From: Nocardia sp. NBC_01503
Lineage (GTDB): Bacteria; Actinomycetota; Actinomycetes; Mycobacteriales; Mycobacteriaceae
NCBI RefSeq assembly: GCF_036327755.1
Contig: NZ_CP109596.1
Location: forward strand, 4,712,001-4,776,000
Length of the DNA: 64,000 nt
Direction: 5' to 3'
In this document: in pieces, positions 1 through 8,398 of the stretch
How the letters are laid out: every line of letters begins with the position of its first letter
How positions within the stretch are numbered: position 1 is the stretch's first letter
Notes under the pieces: generated by a model
The model's input: only the letters and a program-made list of their open reading frames with translations
Databases searched by the model: none
What the model was told of the DNA's origin: nothing
Position numbers and translations under genes: made by a program

Positions 1-427
1 GAGCGAGCACGACGGTTTCGTCACCGCCGAGCACCGCGGACATACCGGTCGGCTCGAGCGCGCACGCCTTGGCCATCTCCGCACCGCGGAGAGCGGCCAG
101 TGCCACCGCGTCATCGGGGGAGATGACTCCGGCGATGGCAGCGGCGGCGAGCTCGCCGACCGAATGTCCGGCGACGATGGTATCCGCGGTCAGTGAATCC
201 GTGGGGATTTCCGCGAATGCCAGAAGTGCTGCCGCGACGACCAGAGGCTGAGTCACCGCGGTATCGGTGATCTCCTCCGCGGTCGCGGTGGTACCCAACC
301 GCAGCAGGTCCAGTCCCGAGGCCTTCGACCACAACGCGATTCGATCAGCCGCGCCGGGCAGTTCGAGCCAAGGGGTGAGCATGCCGGGTGTCTGAGAGCC
401 CTGTCCTGGGGCGAACACTGCGATCAC
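1..427 (-). CDS. fabD: malonyl-CoA:ACP transacylase FabD (partial, N-terminal part)
   Basis: The reverse strand from a GTG at 427 encodes about 142 residues starting V/M-IAVFAPGQGSQTPGML, the canonical FabD opening, and containing the nucleophile elbow GHSVGE (GHSxG) about 90 residues in. FabD transfers malonyl groups from CoA to acyl carrier protein and feeds type II fatty-acid (in mycolata, meromycolate) elongation in the cytoplasm. The gene leaves the window at base 1, so the C-terminal His region is not seen. It lies downstream of the PucR-type regulator on the same strand, as in M. tuberculosis Rv2242-Rv2243. The call is secure; the exact start is inferred from the family N-terminus. Confidence 0.93.
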   Translation of the reverse strand, partial: MIAVFAPGQGSQTPGMLTPWLELPGAADRIALWSKASGLDLLRLGTTATAEEITDTAVTQPLVVAAALLAFAEIPTDSLTADTIVAGHSVGELAAAAIAGVISPDDAVALAALRGAEMAKACALEPTGMSAVLGGDETVVLA

Positions 428-492
428 GCCTCTAAGAGAACACCGTGGTGGCGCTCGCACGAGATGTCGGCGCGAATGAAGGTTTGGGGGGT

Positions 493-515
493 CTTTTGTG
501 AGGTGTCTACAAAAG
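493..515. promoter_or_regulatory. inverted repeat between mabR-like gene and fabD
   Basis: Perfect 7-bp arms CTTTTGT (493-499) and ACAAAAG (509-515) are separated by 9 bp. The site lies about 66 bp upstream of the fabD start and just past the end of the regulator gene. This is where an operator for the fatty-acid operon would be expected, and the MabR-like protein encoded next door is the obvious candidate ligand. A weak RNA hairpin is the alternative, but there is no T-tract and the stem is AT-rich. Confidence 0.45.
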
Positions 516-567
516 GGCACGTGGGTTGTTCGGATCGTCCGATTCGCCAATCGCGTTACATGCCGAC

Positions 568-1884
568 TTACGCATCTGTGACGGGGGTTACATCTGAGGC
601 GGAAGTGGGCGATTCGTTACGGGTTCGCGTCAGCCGACCTATCGTGGACGCGATTCGTAACACGTAGGCATCGCGCGGGTTCATCGGATCCCGACCCGTG
701 ATATCGGCGATTCGCTTCAACCGATAGCGCACGGTATTTGGATGAACGAACAGTTGGCGAGCGCAGGTCTCGACGGCTCCGCCACAGTCCAGGTAGGCGT
801 CCAAGGTATTGGACAGCTCGCCCGCAGCGGCGGCCAACGGTAACACAAGCAGCTCGTTGAGGGCGGTTACGGCGGCACGGTCGCCGAGAAGCGCACGTTC
901 GGGCAGCAATTCGGTCGCGTGCACCGGGCGTGGCGCGCTGCGCCAGCCGACCACGGCCTCCATTCCCGCCATCGCCTCGACCGAACTTATATGCGCGGCC
1001 GAGAGTGTGCGGGTGGTCGGGCCGATCACCACCGGGCCGTCGGAGAAAGCCTCGCTGAGCAGGTCGGCGAGGAATGGCGAGGGGTACATGGTGTCGCCGA
1101 GTTGGCCGCTGACCACCATCACCAGGCGTGAACCCTGCACCACGGCCAGGGCATTGCGGCCGTGCCGGGCGGCCACCGAATGTACGGAACCGACCACGGC
1201 CACTTGATCTTTGGGCGGCGTGCCGACCAGCACCGTCGCCGGTGCGGTGGCATCCCAGTTGAGCGTCGCGGCGCGGGACAGCATCTCGGGGCCGGTATCG
1301 CCGCGCACCACCGCGTCCACGACCAGCGCTTCCAGGCGGGTATCCCAGGCGCCACGTGATTCCGCGGCGCTGGCGTACACCGAGGCGGCCGCGAAGCCGA
1401 GCTCACGCCCGTATCGCAGTACCGCCTCGGTCAACGCCACCAACTGCCGGTCATTGCGAGCCAGCGCGGGCAGCCACTGTTCGAAGAACTCCATGGCCAC
1501 CCGGACCATATCGACGGTCTGGCGCAGCGTCAGCCGCCGCGCCAGATCGTCCGGGATGACCTGGAAAGCGTCCAGGCTGAACCTGATATCGCTCTCCGGG
1601 TCCTGCAACCACTCCAGGAAGTTGACCACCGCCGTCTGCACCAGCATCTGGACCCCGGCACGTTGCGCCGCATCCAGATTGGCGAAGAACGGCAACCGCT
1701 CCTGCATCGAGGACACCGCCTCGGTGGATAGCCGCCCCGAGAACTGTTTGACGCGCTTGAGCAGCGTGTCGGGGAGTGGATCTCGGGTCTGCCGGTTCGG
1801 CGAGAGTGCGCCGGTCGGAAGGTAGACCTCATGTTCTGAGGAGCCTTCGTTGATCCGGCGCGGTCTCGGCGGTTTGCGTTCCAC
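568..1884 (-). CDS. mabR: PucR/CdaR-family transcriptional regulator, MabR (Rv2242)-like
   Basis: The 438-residue protein ends in a PucR-type helix-turn-helix: the segment with LDCGGAVETCARQLFVHPNT followed by VRYRLKRI sits near residues 365-395 and matches HTH_30. The middle is the GGDEF-like/CdaR region. Its position between aceE and fabD is that of M. tuberculosis Rv2242 (MabR), which regulates the fasII operon, and of the Streptomyces fatty-acid regulator beside fabD. The ATG at 1884 is 15 bp downstream of the aceE stop, so it is probably co-transcribed with aceE. Function as a fatty-acid operon regulator is inferred from synteny plus domain; the symbol rests on synteny. Confidence 0.85.
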   Translation of the reverse strand: MERKPPRPRRINEGSSEHEVYLPTGALSPNRQTRDPLPDTLLKRVKQFSGRLSTEAVSSMQERLPFFANLDAAQRAGVQMLVQTAVVNFLEWLQDPESDIRFSLDAFQVIPDDLARRLTLRQTVDMVRVAMEFFEQWLPALARNDRQLVALTEAVLRYGRELGFAAASVYASAAESRGAWDTRLEALVVDAVVRGDTGPEMLSRAATLNWDATAPATVLVGTPPKDQVAVVGSVHSVAARHGRNALAVVQGSRLVMVVSGQLGDTMYPSPFLADLLSEAFSDGPVVIGPTTRTLSAAHISSVEAMAGMEAVVGWRSAPRPVHATELLPERALLGDRAAVTALNELLVLPLAAAAGELSNTLDAYLDCGGAVETCARQLFVHPNTVRYRLKRIADITGRDPMNPRDAYVLRIASTIGRLTRTRNESPTSASDVTPVTDA

Positions 1885-1899
1885 GGGGTTAATCGTGCG

Positions 1900-4785
1900 T
1901 TATGCGTCGCCACCTTCACTACCGGGTGCCGCCTTCGGCGCGGCGTTCACATCGTCGATGCGGTACTTGGCGGCGGCCTCGACCAGCTTGGAACGGTCGA
2001 TCCTGCCCGCCTCGGCAAGCCCGGAAAGGGCCGCTACCACGATCGATGCCGCATCGACGTTGAAGACGCGGCGCGCGGCGGGACGGGTATCGGAGAAGCC
2101 GAAACCGTCCGTGCCGAGCGAGATGAACTTTCCGGGCACCCACTGGCGGATCTGATCCGGTACCGCGCGCATCCAGTCCGAGGCGGCCACGAACGGGCCC
2201 TCGGCCTGGGACAGCGCCTGGGTGACGTACGGCTGGCCGGGATCGGTGTCCGGATGGCGCAGCTTCTGAATCTCCTTGGCGAGAGCTTCCTTTCGGAGCT
2301 CGCCCCACGAGGTCACCGACCAGACGTCCGCCTGCACACCCCACTCTTCCGCGAGCATCTCCTGCGCGCGCAGGCCGTCGGGCATGGTGACGCCCGCGAC
2401 CAGGATCTGTGCGCGCACCGCGCCCTCGCCACCGCGCTTGTAGAGGTAGATGCCCTTGAGCAGGCCCTCCACATCGAGGTTCTCCGGCTCGGCCGGCTGT
2501 GACTGCGGCTCGTTGTAGAGGGTGATGTAGTAGAAGATGTCCTCGCCACCGAAGTCGTGATGCTCCGAGTGGGCCTCGGGATCGGTGCCGGGCAGGGCTT
2601 CCTGGTAGCCGGTGCTGCCGACGCCGCCGCCGTACATGCGGCGCAGGCCATCTCGCACGATATGGGCGATTTCGAAGGCGAAGGCCGGGTCGTACGGGAC
2701 ACACGCCGGATTGGTCGAGGCCAGCAACAGTGAGTGACCGTCGTTGTGCTGCAGTCCCTCTCCGGTCAGCGTGGTTCGCCCGGCGGTTGCTCCGAGGACG
2801 AATCCGCGTGCCATCTGATCCGCGGCGGCCCAGAGACCGTCACCGGTGCGCTGGAAACCGAACATCGAATAGAAGATGTAGAGCGGGATCATCGGCTCGC
2901 CGTGCGTGCTGTACGAGGTGCCGACGGCGGTGAACGACGCGGTCGATCCGGCCTCGTTGATGCCCTCGTGCAGGATCTGCCCGATGCTCGACTCTTTGTA
3001 GGCAAGCATCAACTCGGCGTCGACCGATGTGTACAACTGGCCGTTGCGGTTGTAGATCTTCAACGAAGGGAACCAGGAGTCCATACCGAAGGTACGGGCC
3101 TCGTCCGGGATGATCGGCACAATGCGCTTGCCGATTTCCTTGTCCCGCAACAGGTCCTTCATGAGGCGAACGAACGCCATGGTGGTCGCGATGCTCTGCT
3201 TGCCCGAGCCCTTGCGGATCGAACGGTAGGCCTCATCGCCCGGAAGTTGCAGAGGCTTTGCTGCCGTACGCCTCTCGGGGACGAAACCGCCCAGCTGCTT
3301 GCGGCGGCCCATCATGTACTGGATCTCCGGCGCGTCCATGCCGGGGTGGTAGTACGGCGGCAGATACGGATTGGCCTCGAGCTGCTCATCGGTGATCGGA
3401 ATGCGCTGCACATCGCGGAACGACTTGAGGTCGTCCAGGGTCATCTTCTTCATCTGGTGCGTGGCGTTGCGCGCCTCGAAGTGCTTGCCCAGGCCGTAAC
3501 CCTTGATGGTCTTGGCGATGATGACCGTCGGCTGTCCCTTGTGCGCCATGGCCGCCGCGTACGCCGCGTAGATCTTGCGGTAGTCGTGGCCGCCGCGCTT
3601 GAGGTTCCAGACCTGACTGTCGGACAGGCCCTTCACGAGCTCCTTGGTGCGCGGGTCGCGACCGAAGAAGTGTTCGCGCACGTACGCGCCGTCATTGGCC
3701 TTGTACGTCTGGTAGTCGCCGTCCGGGGTGGTGTTCATCAGGTTGACCAGCGCGCCGTCGCGGTCGGCTTGGAGTAGCGAGTCCCACTCGCGGCCCCAGA
3801 CCACCTTGATGACATTCCAGCCGGCGCCGCGGAAGAACGACTCCAGCTCCTGAATGATCTTGCCGTTACCGCGAACCGGGCCGTCCAGGCGCTGCAGGTT
3901 GGCGTTGATGACGAAGGTCAGATTGTCCAGGCCCTCGTTCGCGGCGACCTGGATGAGGCCGCGCGACTCCGGCTCGTCCATCTCGCCGTCGCCGAGGAAG
4001 GCCCACACGTGCTGATCGGAGGTGTCCTTGATACCGCGATCGTGCAGGTAGTGATTGAAACGCGCCTGGTAGATGGCGTTCATCGGGCCCAAACCCATGG
4101 AGACCGTGGGGAATTCCCAGAAGTCCGGCATGAGCCGCGGATGCGGGTAGGACGAGAGACCGGCTCCGGGTCCGCCGTGGGAGTACTCCTGGCGGAAACC
4201 GTCCATCTGGTCTTCGGTGAGGCGGCCCTCGAGGTACGCGCGCGCGTAGATACCGGGGGAGGCGTGGCCCTGAATGTAGACCTGATCGCCGCCGCCCGGA
4301 TGATCCTTACCGCGGAAGAAGTGGTTGAAACCCACCTCGTAGAGGGCCGAGGACGACGCGTAGGTCGAAATATGGCCGCCCACACCGATTCCGGGGCGCT
4401 GGGCGCGGTGCACCATGACCGCGGCGTTCCAGCGGATGTAGGCGCGGAAGCGGCGCTCGGTCTCCTCGTCGCCGGGGAACCAGGGCTCGTTCTCGGTGGG
4501 GATGGTGTTGACGTAGTCCGTCGAAGTCAGCGCGGGGATCGCGACATGGCGTTCGCCGGCGCGCTCCAGCATTCGCAGCATGAGGTAGCGGGCGCGGCCC
4601 GGTCCCTCCCGCTCGAGCATTTCGTCGAAGCTGTCCAGCCATTCGCTGGTCTCCTCCGGATCAATGTCCGGAAGGTATGACGCCACCCCCTCGCGGATCA
4701 CTCGGACCCGGCCCCCCGCCGGGCGATTACGTGCCGTGCCATTTGTGGGACTCGACGAAGGATTGGGGTGCATCAGGTCGGTCAA
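1900..4785 (-). CDS. aceE: pyruvate dehydrogenase E1 component, homodimeric AceE
   Basis: The 961-residue protein is a full-length homodimeric E1. The thiamine-diphosphate motif GDGEMDEPESRG followed by VINANLQRLDGP is clear, as is the transketolase-like central domain (EGLQHNDGHS region). AceE decarboxylates pyruvate and acetylates the lipoyl groups of E2 in the cytoplasmic pyruvate dehydrogenase complex. The start taken is a TTG preceded by AGGAG at 8-nt spacing; an in-frame ATG four codons downstream is the alternative. It diverges from the lipoprotein gene and is followed by the mabR-like gene and fabD, linking acetyl-CoA supply with fatty-acid synthesis. The first ~30 residues are Pro/Ser/Thr/Arg-rich and probably disordered. 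Confidence 0.96.
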   Translation of the reverse strand: MTDLMHPNPSSSPTNGTARNRPAGGRVRVIREGVASYLPDIDPEETSEWLDSFDEMLEREGPGRARYLMLRMLERAGERHVAIPALTSTDYVNTIPTENEPWFPGDEETERRFRAYIRWNAAVMVHRAQRPGIGVGGHISTYASSSALYEVGFNHFFRGKDHPGGGDQVYIQGHASPGIYARAYLEGRLTEDQMDGFRQEYSHGGPGAGLSSYPHPRLMPDFWEFPTVSMGLGPMNAIYQARFNHYLHDRGIKDTSDQHVWAFLGDGEMDEPESRGLIQVAANEGLDNLTFVINANLQRLDGPVRGNGKIIQELESFFRGAGWNVIKVVWGREWDSLLQADRDGALVNLMNTTPDGDYQTYKANDGAYVREHFFGRDPRTKELVKGLSDSQVWNLKRGGHDYRKIYAAYAAAMAHKGQPTVIIAKTIKGYGLGKHFEARNATHQMKKMTLDDLKSFRDVQRIPITDEQLEANPYLPPYYHPGMDAPEIQYMMGRRKQLGGFVPERRTAAKPLQLPGDEAYRSIRKGSGKQSIATTMAFVRLMKDLLRDKEIGKRIVPIIPDEARTFGMDSWFPSLKIYNRNGQLYTSVDAELMLAYKESSIGQILHEGINEAGSTASFTAVGTSYSTHGEPMIPLYIFYSMFGFQRTGDGLWAAADQMARGFVLGATAGRTTLTGEGLQHNDGHSLLLASTNPACVPYDPAFAFEIAHIVRDGLRRMYGGGVGSTGYQEALPGTDPEAHSEHHDFGGEDIFYYITLYNEPQSQPAEPENLDVEGLLKGIYLYKRGGEGAVRAQILVAGVTMPDGLRAQEMLAEEWGVQADVWSVTSWGELRKEALAKEIQKLRHPDTDPGQPYVTQALSQAEGPFVAASDWMRAVPDQIRQWVPGKFISLGTDGFGFSDTRPAARRVFNVDAASIVVAALSGLAEAGRIDRSKLVEAAAKYRIDDVNAAPKAAPGSEGGDA

Positions 4786-4984
4786 GACGATTGCTCCTCG
4801 TACACAGGGTGGGACATCTGATAGGCGTCATTCACCCGGGTAGCCGCCGGTTGTCGGCATACCCGTAACGATTGGTTTGGGGCGCACCTCACATCCTTGT
4901 GCATGGTGCGTCCCAGGTCATCATGTCAGCAGCGAATCCAGTACGGTTCTCCAGGGAACCGGCTGAGGCAGGAACGGGGAGACG

Positions 4985-5542
4985 ATGAAGCTGCTGAACC
5001 CGCGTGGGTTCGGATTGGCGAGCGCGACCGTGGCGGTGGGTCTTGGGCTCGTTATCGCAGGTTGCGCCAATACCGTCGACGGTACTCCGACGGTGAACCA
5101 GGCGGAGGCGACCTCGTACAAGGCCGAGGCGGCGACCTCTTCATCGGCGGCCGCGGCCTCCAAAGCGGCCGCGGCGCAAGCCAAGGCGATCACCGACAAT
5201 TGCGATCCGTTCCGCTCGACGACGGGCACCGCTGTGGATCGCTACAACGATTTCGTGGACGCGCATGACGGGCAGACCGCCGACCAGGCGGACAAGCGGG
5301 ACGGTGCGGCGAACGCTTTGGACGATGCGGCACATACGGTCGAGACTCGGGTGAACGCGTCCGGTTCGGATCTGCCCGCGGATCTCGCGCAGAAGTTCAC
5401 CGACTACATCGCTGCGGCGCGCGGGCTCGCCGCGGAGGTCCGCAAAATGGGGAACAACTCGTCGGTGGGGCCGTTGAATGACGCAAGTCACAAGGTCAAC
5501 GATGCTTTGAACGCGGTCCGGAACGCTTGTCCCACGCGGTGA
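4985..5542 (+). CDS. putative lipoprotein, Rv2240c position
   Basis: The 185-residue protein has a classic lipoprotein signal: basic start MKLLNPRGFG, hydrophobic stretch, then lipobox VIAGC with the lipidated cysteine at residue 27. An Ala/Ser/Glu/Lys-rich helical linker follows, then a mostly helical domain with two cysteines (C near NCDPF and one near the C-terminus, NACPTR) that could form a disulphide. The start has GGGGAG 4 nt upstream. It occupies the place of Rv2240c beside aceE, diverging from it. No enzymatic motif is visible; function unknown, likely anchored on the outer face of the membrane. Confidence 0.8.
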   Translation: MKLLNPRGFGLASATVAVGLGLVIAGCANTVDGTPTVNQAEATSYKAEAATSSSAAAASKAAAAQAKAITDNCDPFRSTTGTAVDRYNDFVDAHDGQTADQADKRDGAANALDDAAHTVETRVNASGSDLPADLAQKFTDYIAAARGLAAEVRKMGNNSSVGPLNDASHKVNDALNAVRNACPTR

Positions 5543-5713
5543 TTCGGTCCGGTCCGCGCGGCGATTCGCGGGTATCGCCGGTGTCGGCCGGGGTGGGCGC
5601 GTGGTCTCACATACGACATTTAGGGTGCGAATTCGGCCGATCAGCTTGCGCTCAGGCCCATAACCATGTTCGCTTGCATCTACCTATTGTCTGGAGTTGA
5701 GGAGGACGCCACC

Positions 5714-6136
5714 GTGGTCGCCGCGGCGGACGCGCAGAACTACGCTCAGAAGCTTGGCATTACTCACGGAATGGTGATTCAGGAACTGGGCTGGGACGAC
5801 GATACCGACGACGGCCTGCGGGCCGCCGTTGAAGAGGCCATCGGGTCGGAAATGCTCGACGAAGACACCGATGAGGTCGTCGACGTCGTGCTCTTGTGGT
5901 GGCGGGAGGGTGACGGCGACCTGGTCGACGAACTCCTCAACGTCATCACACCTTTGGCCGATGATGGCATCGTCTGGGTCTTGACACCCAAGACCGGGCA
6001 CAGTGGACATGTCGATCCGGCGGAAATCGCCGAATCAGCATCGCCCGCGGGCCTCACCCAGACCTCGTCGATCAGCCTCGGTGACTGGTCCGGCAGCCGC
6101 CTGGTGCAGCCCAAGACGCCCTCGAAGCAGCGCTGA
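5714..6136 (+). CDS. DUF3052 family protein
   Basis: The 140-residue acidic protein (AQKLGITHGMVIQELGWDDD at the start, then EVVDVVLLWWREGDGDLVD) matches the DUF3052 family found beside ahpE in mycobacteria (Rv2239c position). A GTG at 5714 is chosen over the upstream ATG at 5666 because GAGGAGG lies 8 nt before it and the family begins near this point. There is no signal peptide or membrane segment, so it should be cytoplasmic. No biochemical function is known for the family. A strong hairpin separates it from ahpE. Confidence 0.85.
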   Translation: MVAAADAQNYAQKLGITHGMVIQELGWDDDTDDGLRAAVEEAIGSEMLDEDTDEVVDVVLLWWREGDGDLVDELLNVITPLADDGIVWVLTPKTGHSGHVDPAEIAESASPAGLTQTSSISLGDWSGSRLVQPKTPSKQR

Positions 6137-6156
6137 CCAGCGTCTTCGCTAAGGTT

Positions 6157-6200
6157 TTCGAAGGACGGCGTATCACGTGACGTGGTACGCCGTCCTCGAA
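6157..6200 (+). terminator. long hairpin between DUF3052 gene and ahpE
   Basis: Arms 6162-6177 and 6181-6196 form a 16-bp stem with one G-U pair and a 3-nt TGA loop; flanking TTCG/CGAA adds about 4 bp with one bulged A. No T-tract follows, typical of actinobacterial I-shaped terminators. It lies 20-60 nt downstream of the DUF3052 stop and about 25 nt before the ahpE start, so it may terminate or attenuate read-through into ahpE. Confidence 0.6.
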
Positions 6201-6225
6201 TGCCCGGACACGATGGAGGTTTCGC

Positions 6226-6690
6226 ATGCCACTAGAGGTCGGCACGGTCGCACCGAACTTCACCCTGAAAGACCAGAACAACCAAGAGGTTTCCCTCTCC
6301 GACTATCTCGGTGAGAAGAACGTCCTGGTGGTCTTCTACCCCCTCGCCTTCACCGGTATCTGTCAGGGCGAGCTCTGCAAGGTCCGCGACGAGCTCCCCA
6401 AGTTCCAGAACGACAACGCCGAAATCCTGGCCATCTCGGTCGGCCCCCCGCCCACCCACAAAATCTGGGCAGCCGAACAGGGCTACACCTTCCCCCTGCT
6501 CTCCGACTTCTGGCCGCACGGTGAAGTGGCGTCGCTGTACGGCGTCTTCAACGAGAAATCCGGCTACCCCAACCGCGGCACCTTCGTCGTAGACAAAGAC
6601 GGAATCATCCGTTTCGCCGAAATGAACGGCCCCGGAGAGGCCCGTGACCAGCAGGCTTGGGAGAAAGCGCTCGCCGCGCTAGATTCATAA
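6226..6690 (+). CDS. ahpE: peroxiredoxin AhpE-like
   Basis: The 154-residue thioredoxin-fold protein carries the peroxiredoxin active site YPLAFTGICQGEL; the peroxidatic cysteine is C46 with the conserved Pro39 and Thr43. Another cysteine follows at 51 and no distant C-terminal resolving cysteine is present, as in the one-Cys AhpE class. It reduces hydroperoxides in the cytoplasm using mycothiol/mycoredoxin-type reductants in mycolata. A GGAGG lies 7-8 nt before the ATG. Gene order with the DUF3052 gene and tRNA-Val matches M. tuberculosis ahpE (Rv2238c). Confidence 0.92.
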   Translation: MPLEVGTVAPNFTLKDQNNQEVSLSDYLGEKNVLVVFYPLAFTGICQGELCKVRDELPKFQNDNAEILAISVGPPPTHKIWAAEQGYTFPLLSDFWPHGEVASLYGVFNEKSGYPNRGTFVVDKDGIIRFAEMNGPGEARDQQAWEKALAALDS

Positions 6691-6753
6691 CCCGTTGCCC
6701 CCGAATCCTCGGATCCGGGAACGACATCCGACCCGGCCTCGCCGGGGCGACTC

Positions 6754-6825
6754 GGGCGTATAGCTCAGTGGTAGAGCACTGGTTTTACACACCAGCGGTC
6801 CGCGGTTCGAAACCGCGTGCGCCCA
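6754..6825 (+). tRNA. tRNA-Val (anticodon TAC)
   Basis: A full cloverleaf can be drawn: acceptor GGGCGTA (6754-6760) with TGCGCCC (6818-6824), D-stem GCTC/GAGC, anticodon stem CTGGT/ACCAG with loop TTTACAC and anticodon TAC at 6786-6788, then a T-arm with GGTTCGAAACC. The discriminator is A at 6825; the 3' CCA is not encoded (ACCC). It follows ahpE as in mycobacteria. Confidence 0.95.
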
Positions 6826-6830
6826 CCCTC

Positions 6831-6869
6831 AACCGGCAGGTACCGCAAGGTATCTGCCGGTTTCTTCTT
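6831..6869 (+). terminator. intrinsic terminator after tRNA-Val
   Basis: A 14-bp stem (6831-6844 with 6849-6862, one G-U pair) closed by a GCAA tetraloop is followed by a T-rich run TTTCTTCTT. It begins 5 nt after the tRNA discriminator base, so it should terminate the tRNA transcript. Confidence 0.85.
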
Positions 6870-7010
6870 GCCCCGCTTCCCATTACGGGGGCATTCATGG
6901 GGCAGTGGACGTTCGCTCGTTACCAGCCGAGGCCGCGCTCAGGCGCGGATGAATCGGCCTGCGCGATGCATCTTCAGCGAGTTGGTCGGTACCACCGGTT
7001 ATCGTGAGGT

Positions 7011-7343
7011 ATGGCTACTCCCGTGCCGCTCCCACATCCTCCGCAGATTCCTGCCGCGGATCCCGAAGCGCTACGGGCCGTCCTACCCGTGGCATTGCGG
7101 GACGAGTTCGATGCGGAATGGGCTCGGGTGCTGGATCGTGCGAAGCAGTCACATTCGCTCGAGGAGATTTACGACCTGCTGAACAAGTGGCAGCACACCG
7201 CCGTGATGGAGTCGCGCCATCCCGGCTCGTATCTGCGACTGTTGGAGAAGGCGGCGCAGATCGAAGCGGCAGGTGGTCGGACCACTGCTGTTTCGATCGA
7301 GGACATGCGCACCCAGATTCAGCGGCGTCTGCAAACCGGCTGA
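7011..7343 (+). CDS. DUF6247 family small protein
   Basis: The 110-residue protein (MATPVPLPHPPQIPAADPEA; then LPVALRDEFDAEW and LEEIYDLLNKWQHTA) resembles the actinobacterial DUF6247 family, helical proteins usually encoded just upstream of a RelE/ParE-like partner. It is probably the antitoxin-like member of such a pair. There is no signal peptide. The partner immediately downstream is frameshifted here, so this gene may be an orphan. The family assignment is from memory of its pattern. Confidence 0.7.
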   Translation: MATPVPLPHPPQIPAADPEALRAVLPVALRDEFDAEWARVLDRAKQSHSLEEIYDLLNKWQHTAVMESRHPGSYLRLLEKAAQIEAAGGRTTAVSIEDMRTQIQRRLQTG

Positions 7344-7353
7344 AGCCTGCCGC

Positions 7354-7597
7354 TTGTACCGAATCGTTCCGGACCCGGAAACAGCTGAGCAGGTCGCTGC
7401 CCTTCCGGTCGATGTGTTGCTGGACTACGCCCAGGTGCTCAGTGTCCTCGAGGTCGGGCTCTCCGCAGAATGATGCCAATCCTGATGGGGCCGTGCGCCG
7501 TTGGGCATTTGGCCCCGGAAAAGCTGGGCAGATCATCTACCTTGTGCTCGAAGCGCAACGCGAGGTGCATCTGCTGATGGTGCAGTGGCTCGGTTGA
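7354..7597 (+). pseudogene. frameshifted RelE/ParE-like partner of the DUF6247 gene
   Basis: The first half reads LYRIVPDPETAEQVAALPVD then VLLDYAQVLSVLEV in one frame, ending at a TGA about 7471-7473. The second half (PQNDANPDGAVRRWAFGPGK then IIYLVLEAQREVHLLMVQWLG) continues in another frame to 7597. Intact relatives have about four extra residues at the junction, so a small deletion near 7455 probably broke the frame. The product would be a short beta-rich RelE-like protein. A TTG at 7354 is the likely original start, 11 nt after the DUF6247 stop. Confidence 0.7.
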
Positions 7598-7661
7598 TAC
7601 CGCAGTTTGCACCTGCATTGCCACGCCACAACCCACGCCCCGCGTGTGTGCCAACGGTGGA

Positions 7662-8246
7662 TCATGCGCCGCACAGTGGTGTTGCCGCGCGCATGAGGGC
7701 TGCCTGGTGGAGGGGATCGCTGTGGTGGGTGGTGATGGTGGTCATTACGCTGGCCAGGAGGTGGGTGGGGCAGTCGGGGCTTGTCAATGCGGCTCGGGTG
7801 TCGGCCATTTCGGTGATGATCTCGGTGTTGAGTTGGTCGATTATCGGGCGCACTGTTGTGAGGTCCATTGCGGGGGTGGGGGTGGGCGGGATGTTGTGGC
7901 GCCATTCCAGGATCAGGGAGTGCTGCACGATTTTGTTGGCGTCGATCTGGCCCTGGAAGACTTGCCGCACCCAGGTTTCGGGTAGACCGTGGGCGGTGCC
8001 CAAGGTGGCCATCGCGTCGCCGATCTGTGCCTCTCGGGCGGGATCGTCGATGACGGGGTCGGTGCCGTCGCGGGTTGCGGTTGCCCATTTCGCGGCGGCG
8101 ACGGTGTCGGCGGTGGCGAGGCGAGCGGCCAGGAGGTCGGTCAGGTGATTCAGTGATTCGGGCTGGTTTGCGGTTGAGGGTGCGGCGTTGCCGAATCCGG
8201 CGAGCAGTACCATCGCCGTCGCTGCGGCCACTGTCATAGCTTTCAT
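7662..8246 (-). CDS. secreted chorismate mutase, AroQ-gamma class
   Basis: The 194-residue protein has an N-terminal signal peptide (MKAMTVAAATAMVLLAGFGNA, cleavage near residue 22) and an all-helical AroQ-gamma domain. Hallmarks are LLAARLATADTVAAAKWA, a helix with VRQVFQGQIDANKIVQHS, and a C-terminal pair of cysteines (SPDCPTH and TPLCGA) as in the disulphide-bonded M. tuberculosis exported enzyme. It converts chorismate to prephenate outside the cytoplasmic membrane. It diverges from a gene for an exported cyclohexadienyl-dehydratase-like protein, which would act on its product. Start ATG has GGAGCGAATGCG upstream. Confidence 0.9.
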   Translation of the reverse strand: MKAMTVAAATAMVLLAGFGNAAPSTANQPESLNHLTDLLAARLATADTVAAAKWATATRDGTDPVIDDPAREAQIGDAMATLGTAHGLPETWVRQVFQGQIDANKIVQHSLILEWRHNIPPTPTPAMDLTTVRPIIDQLNTEIITEMADTRAALTSPDCPTHLLASVMTTITTHHSDPLHQAALMRAATPLCGA

Positions 8247-8398
8247 CGCATTCGCTCCTGCTCTCGTTCCCGCGGTGATCGCCGCACACGTTGTCGCCGC
8301 TCCGGCGTAATCCGCGCCGATCAGGTTCGATATCGCGGGATCGAGTATGTCAAAGTCGCCACGCGTGGTGATCTTCCGGCGCTGCCGTTGAGTAGCCT

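Noticed and set aside
2734..3777. 347-codon open frame on the plus strand inside aceE
   Set aside because: Antisense shadow of aceE; low-complexity, Val/Arg/Gly-rich translation with no family character, while aceE is unambiguous.
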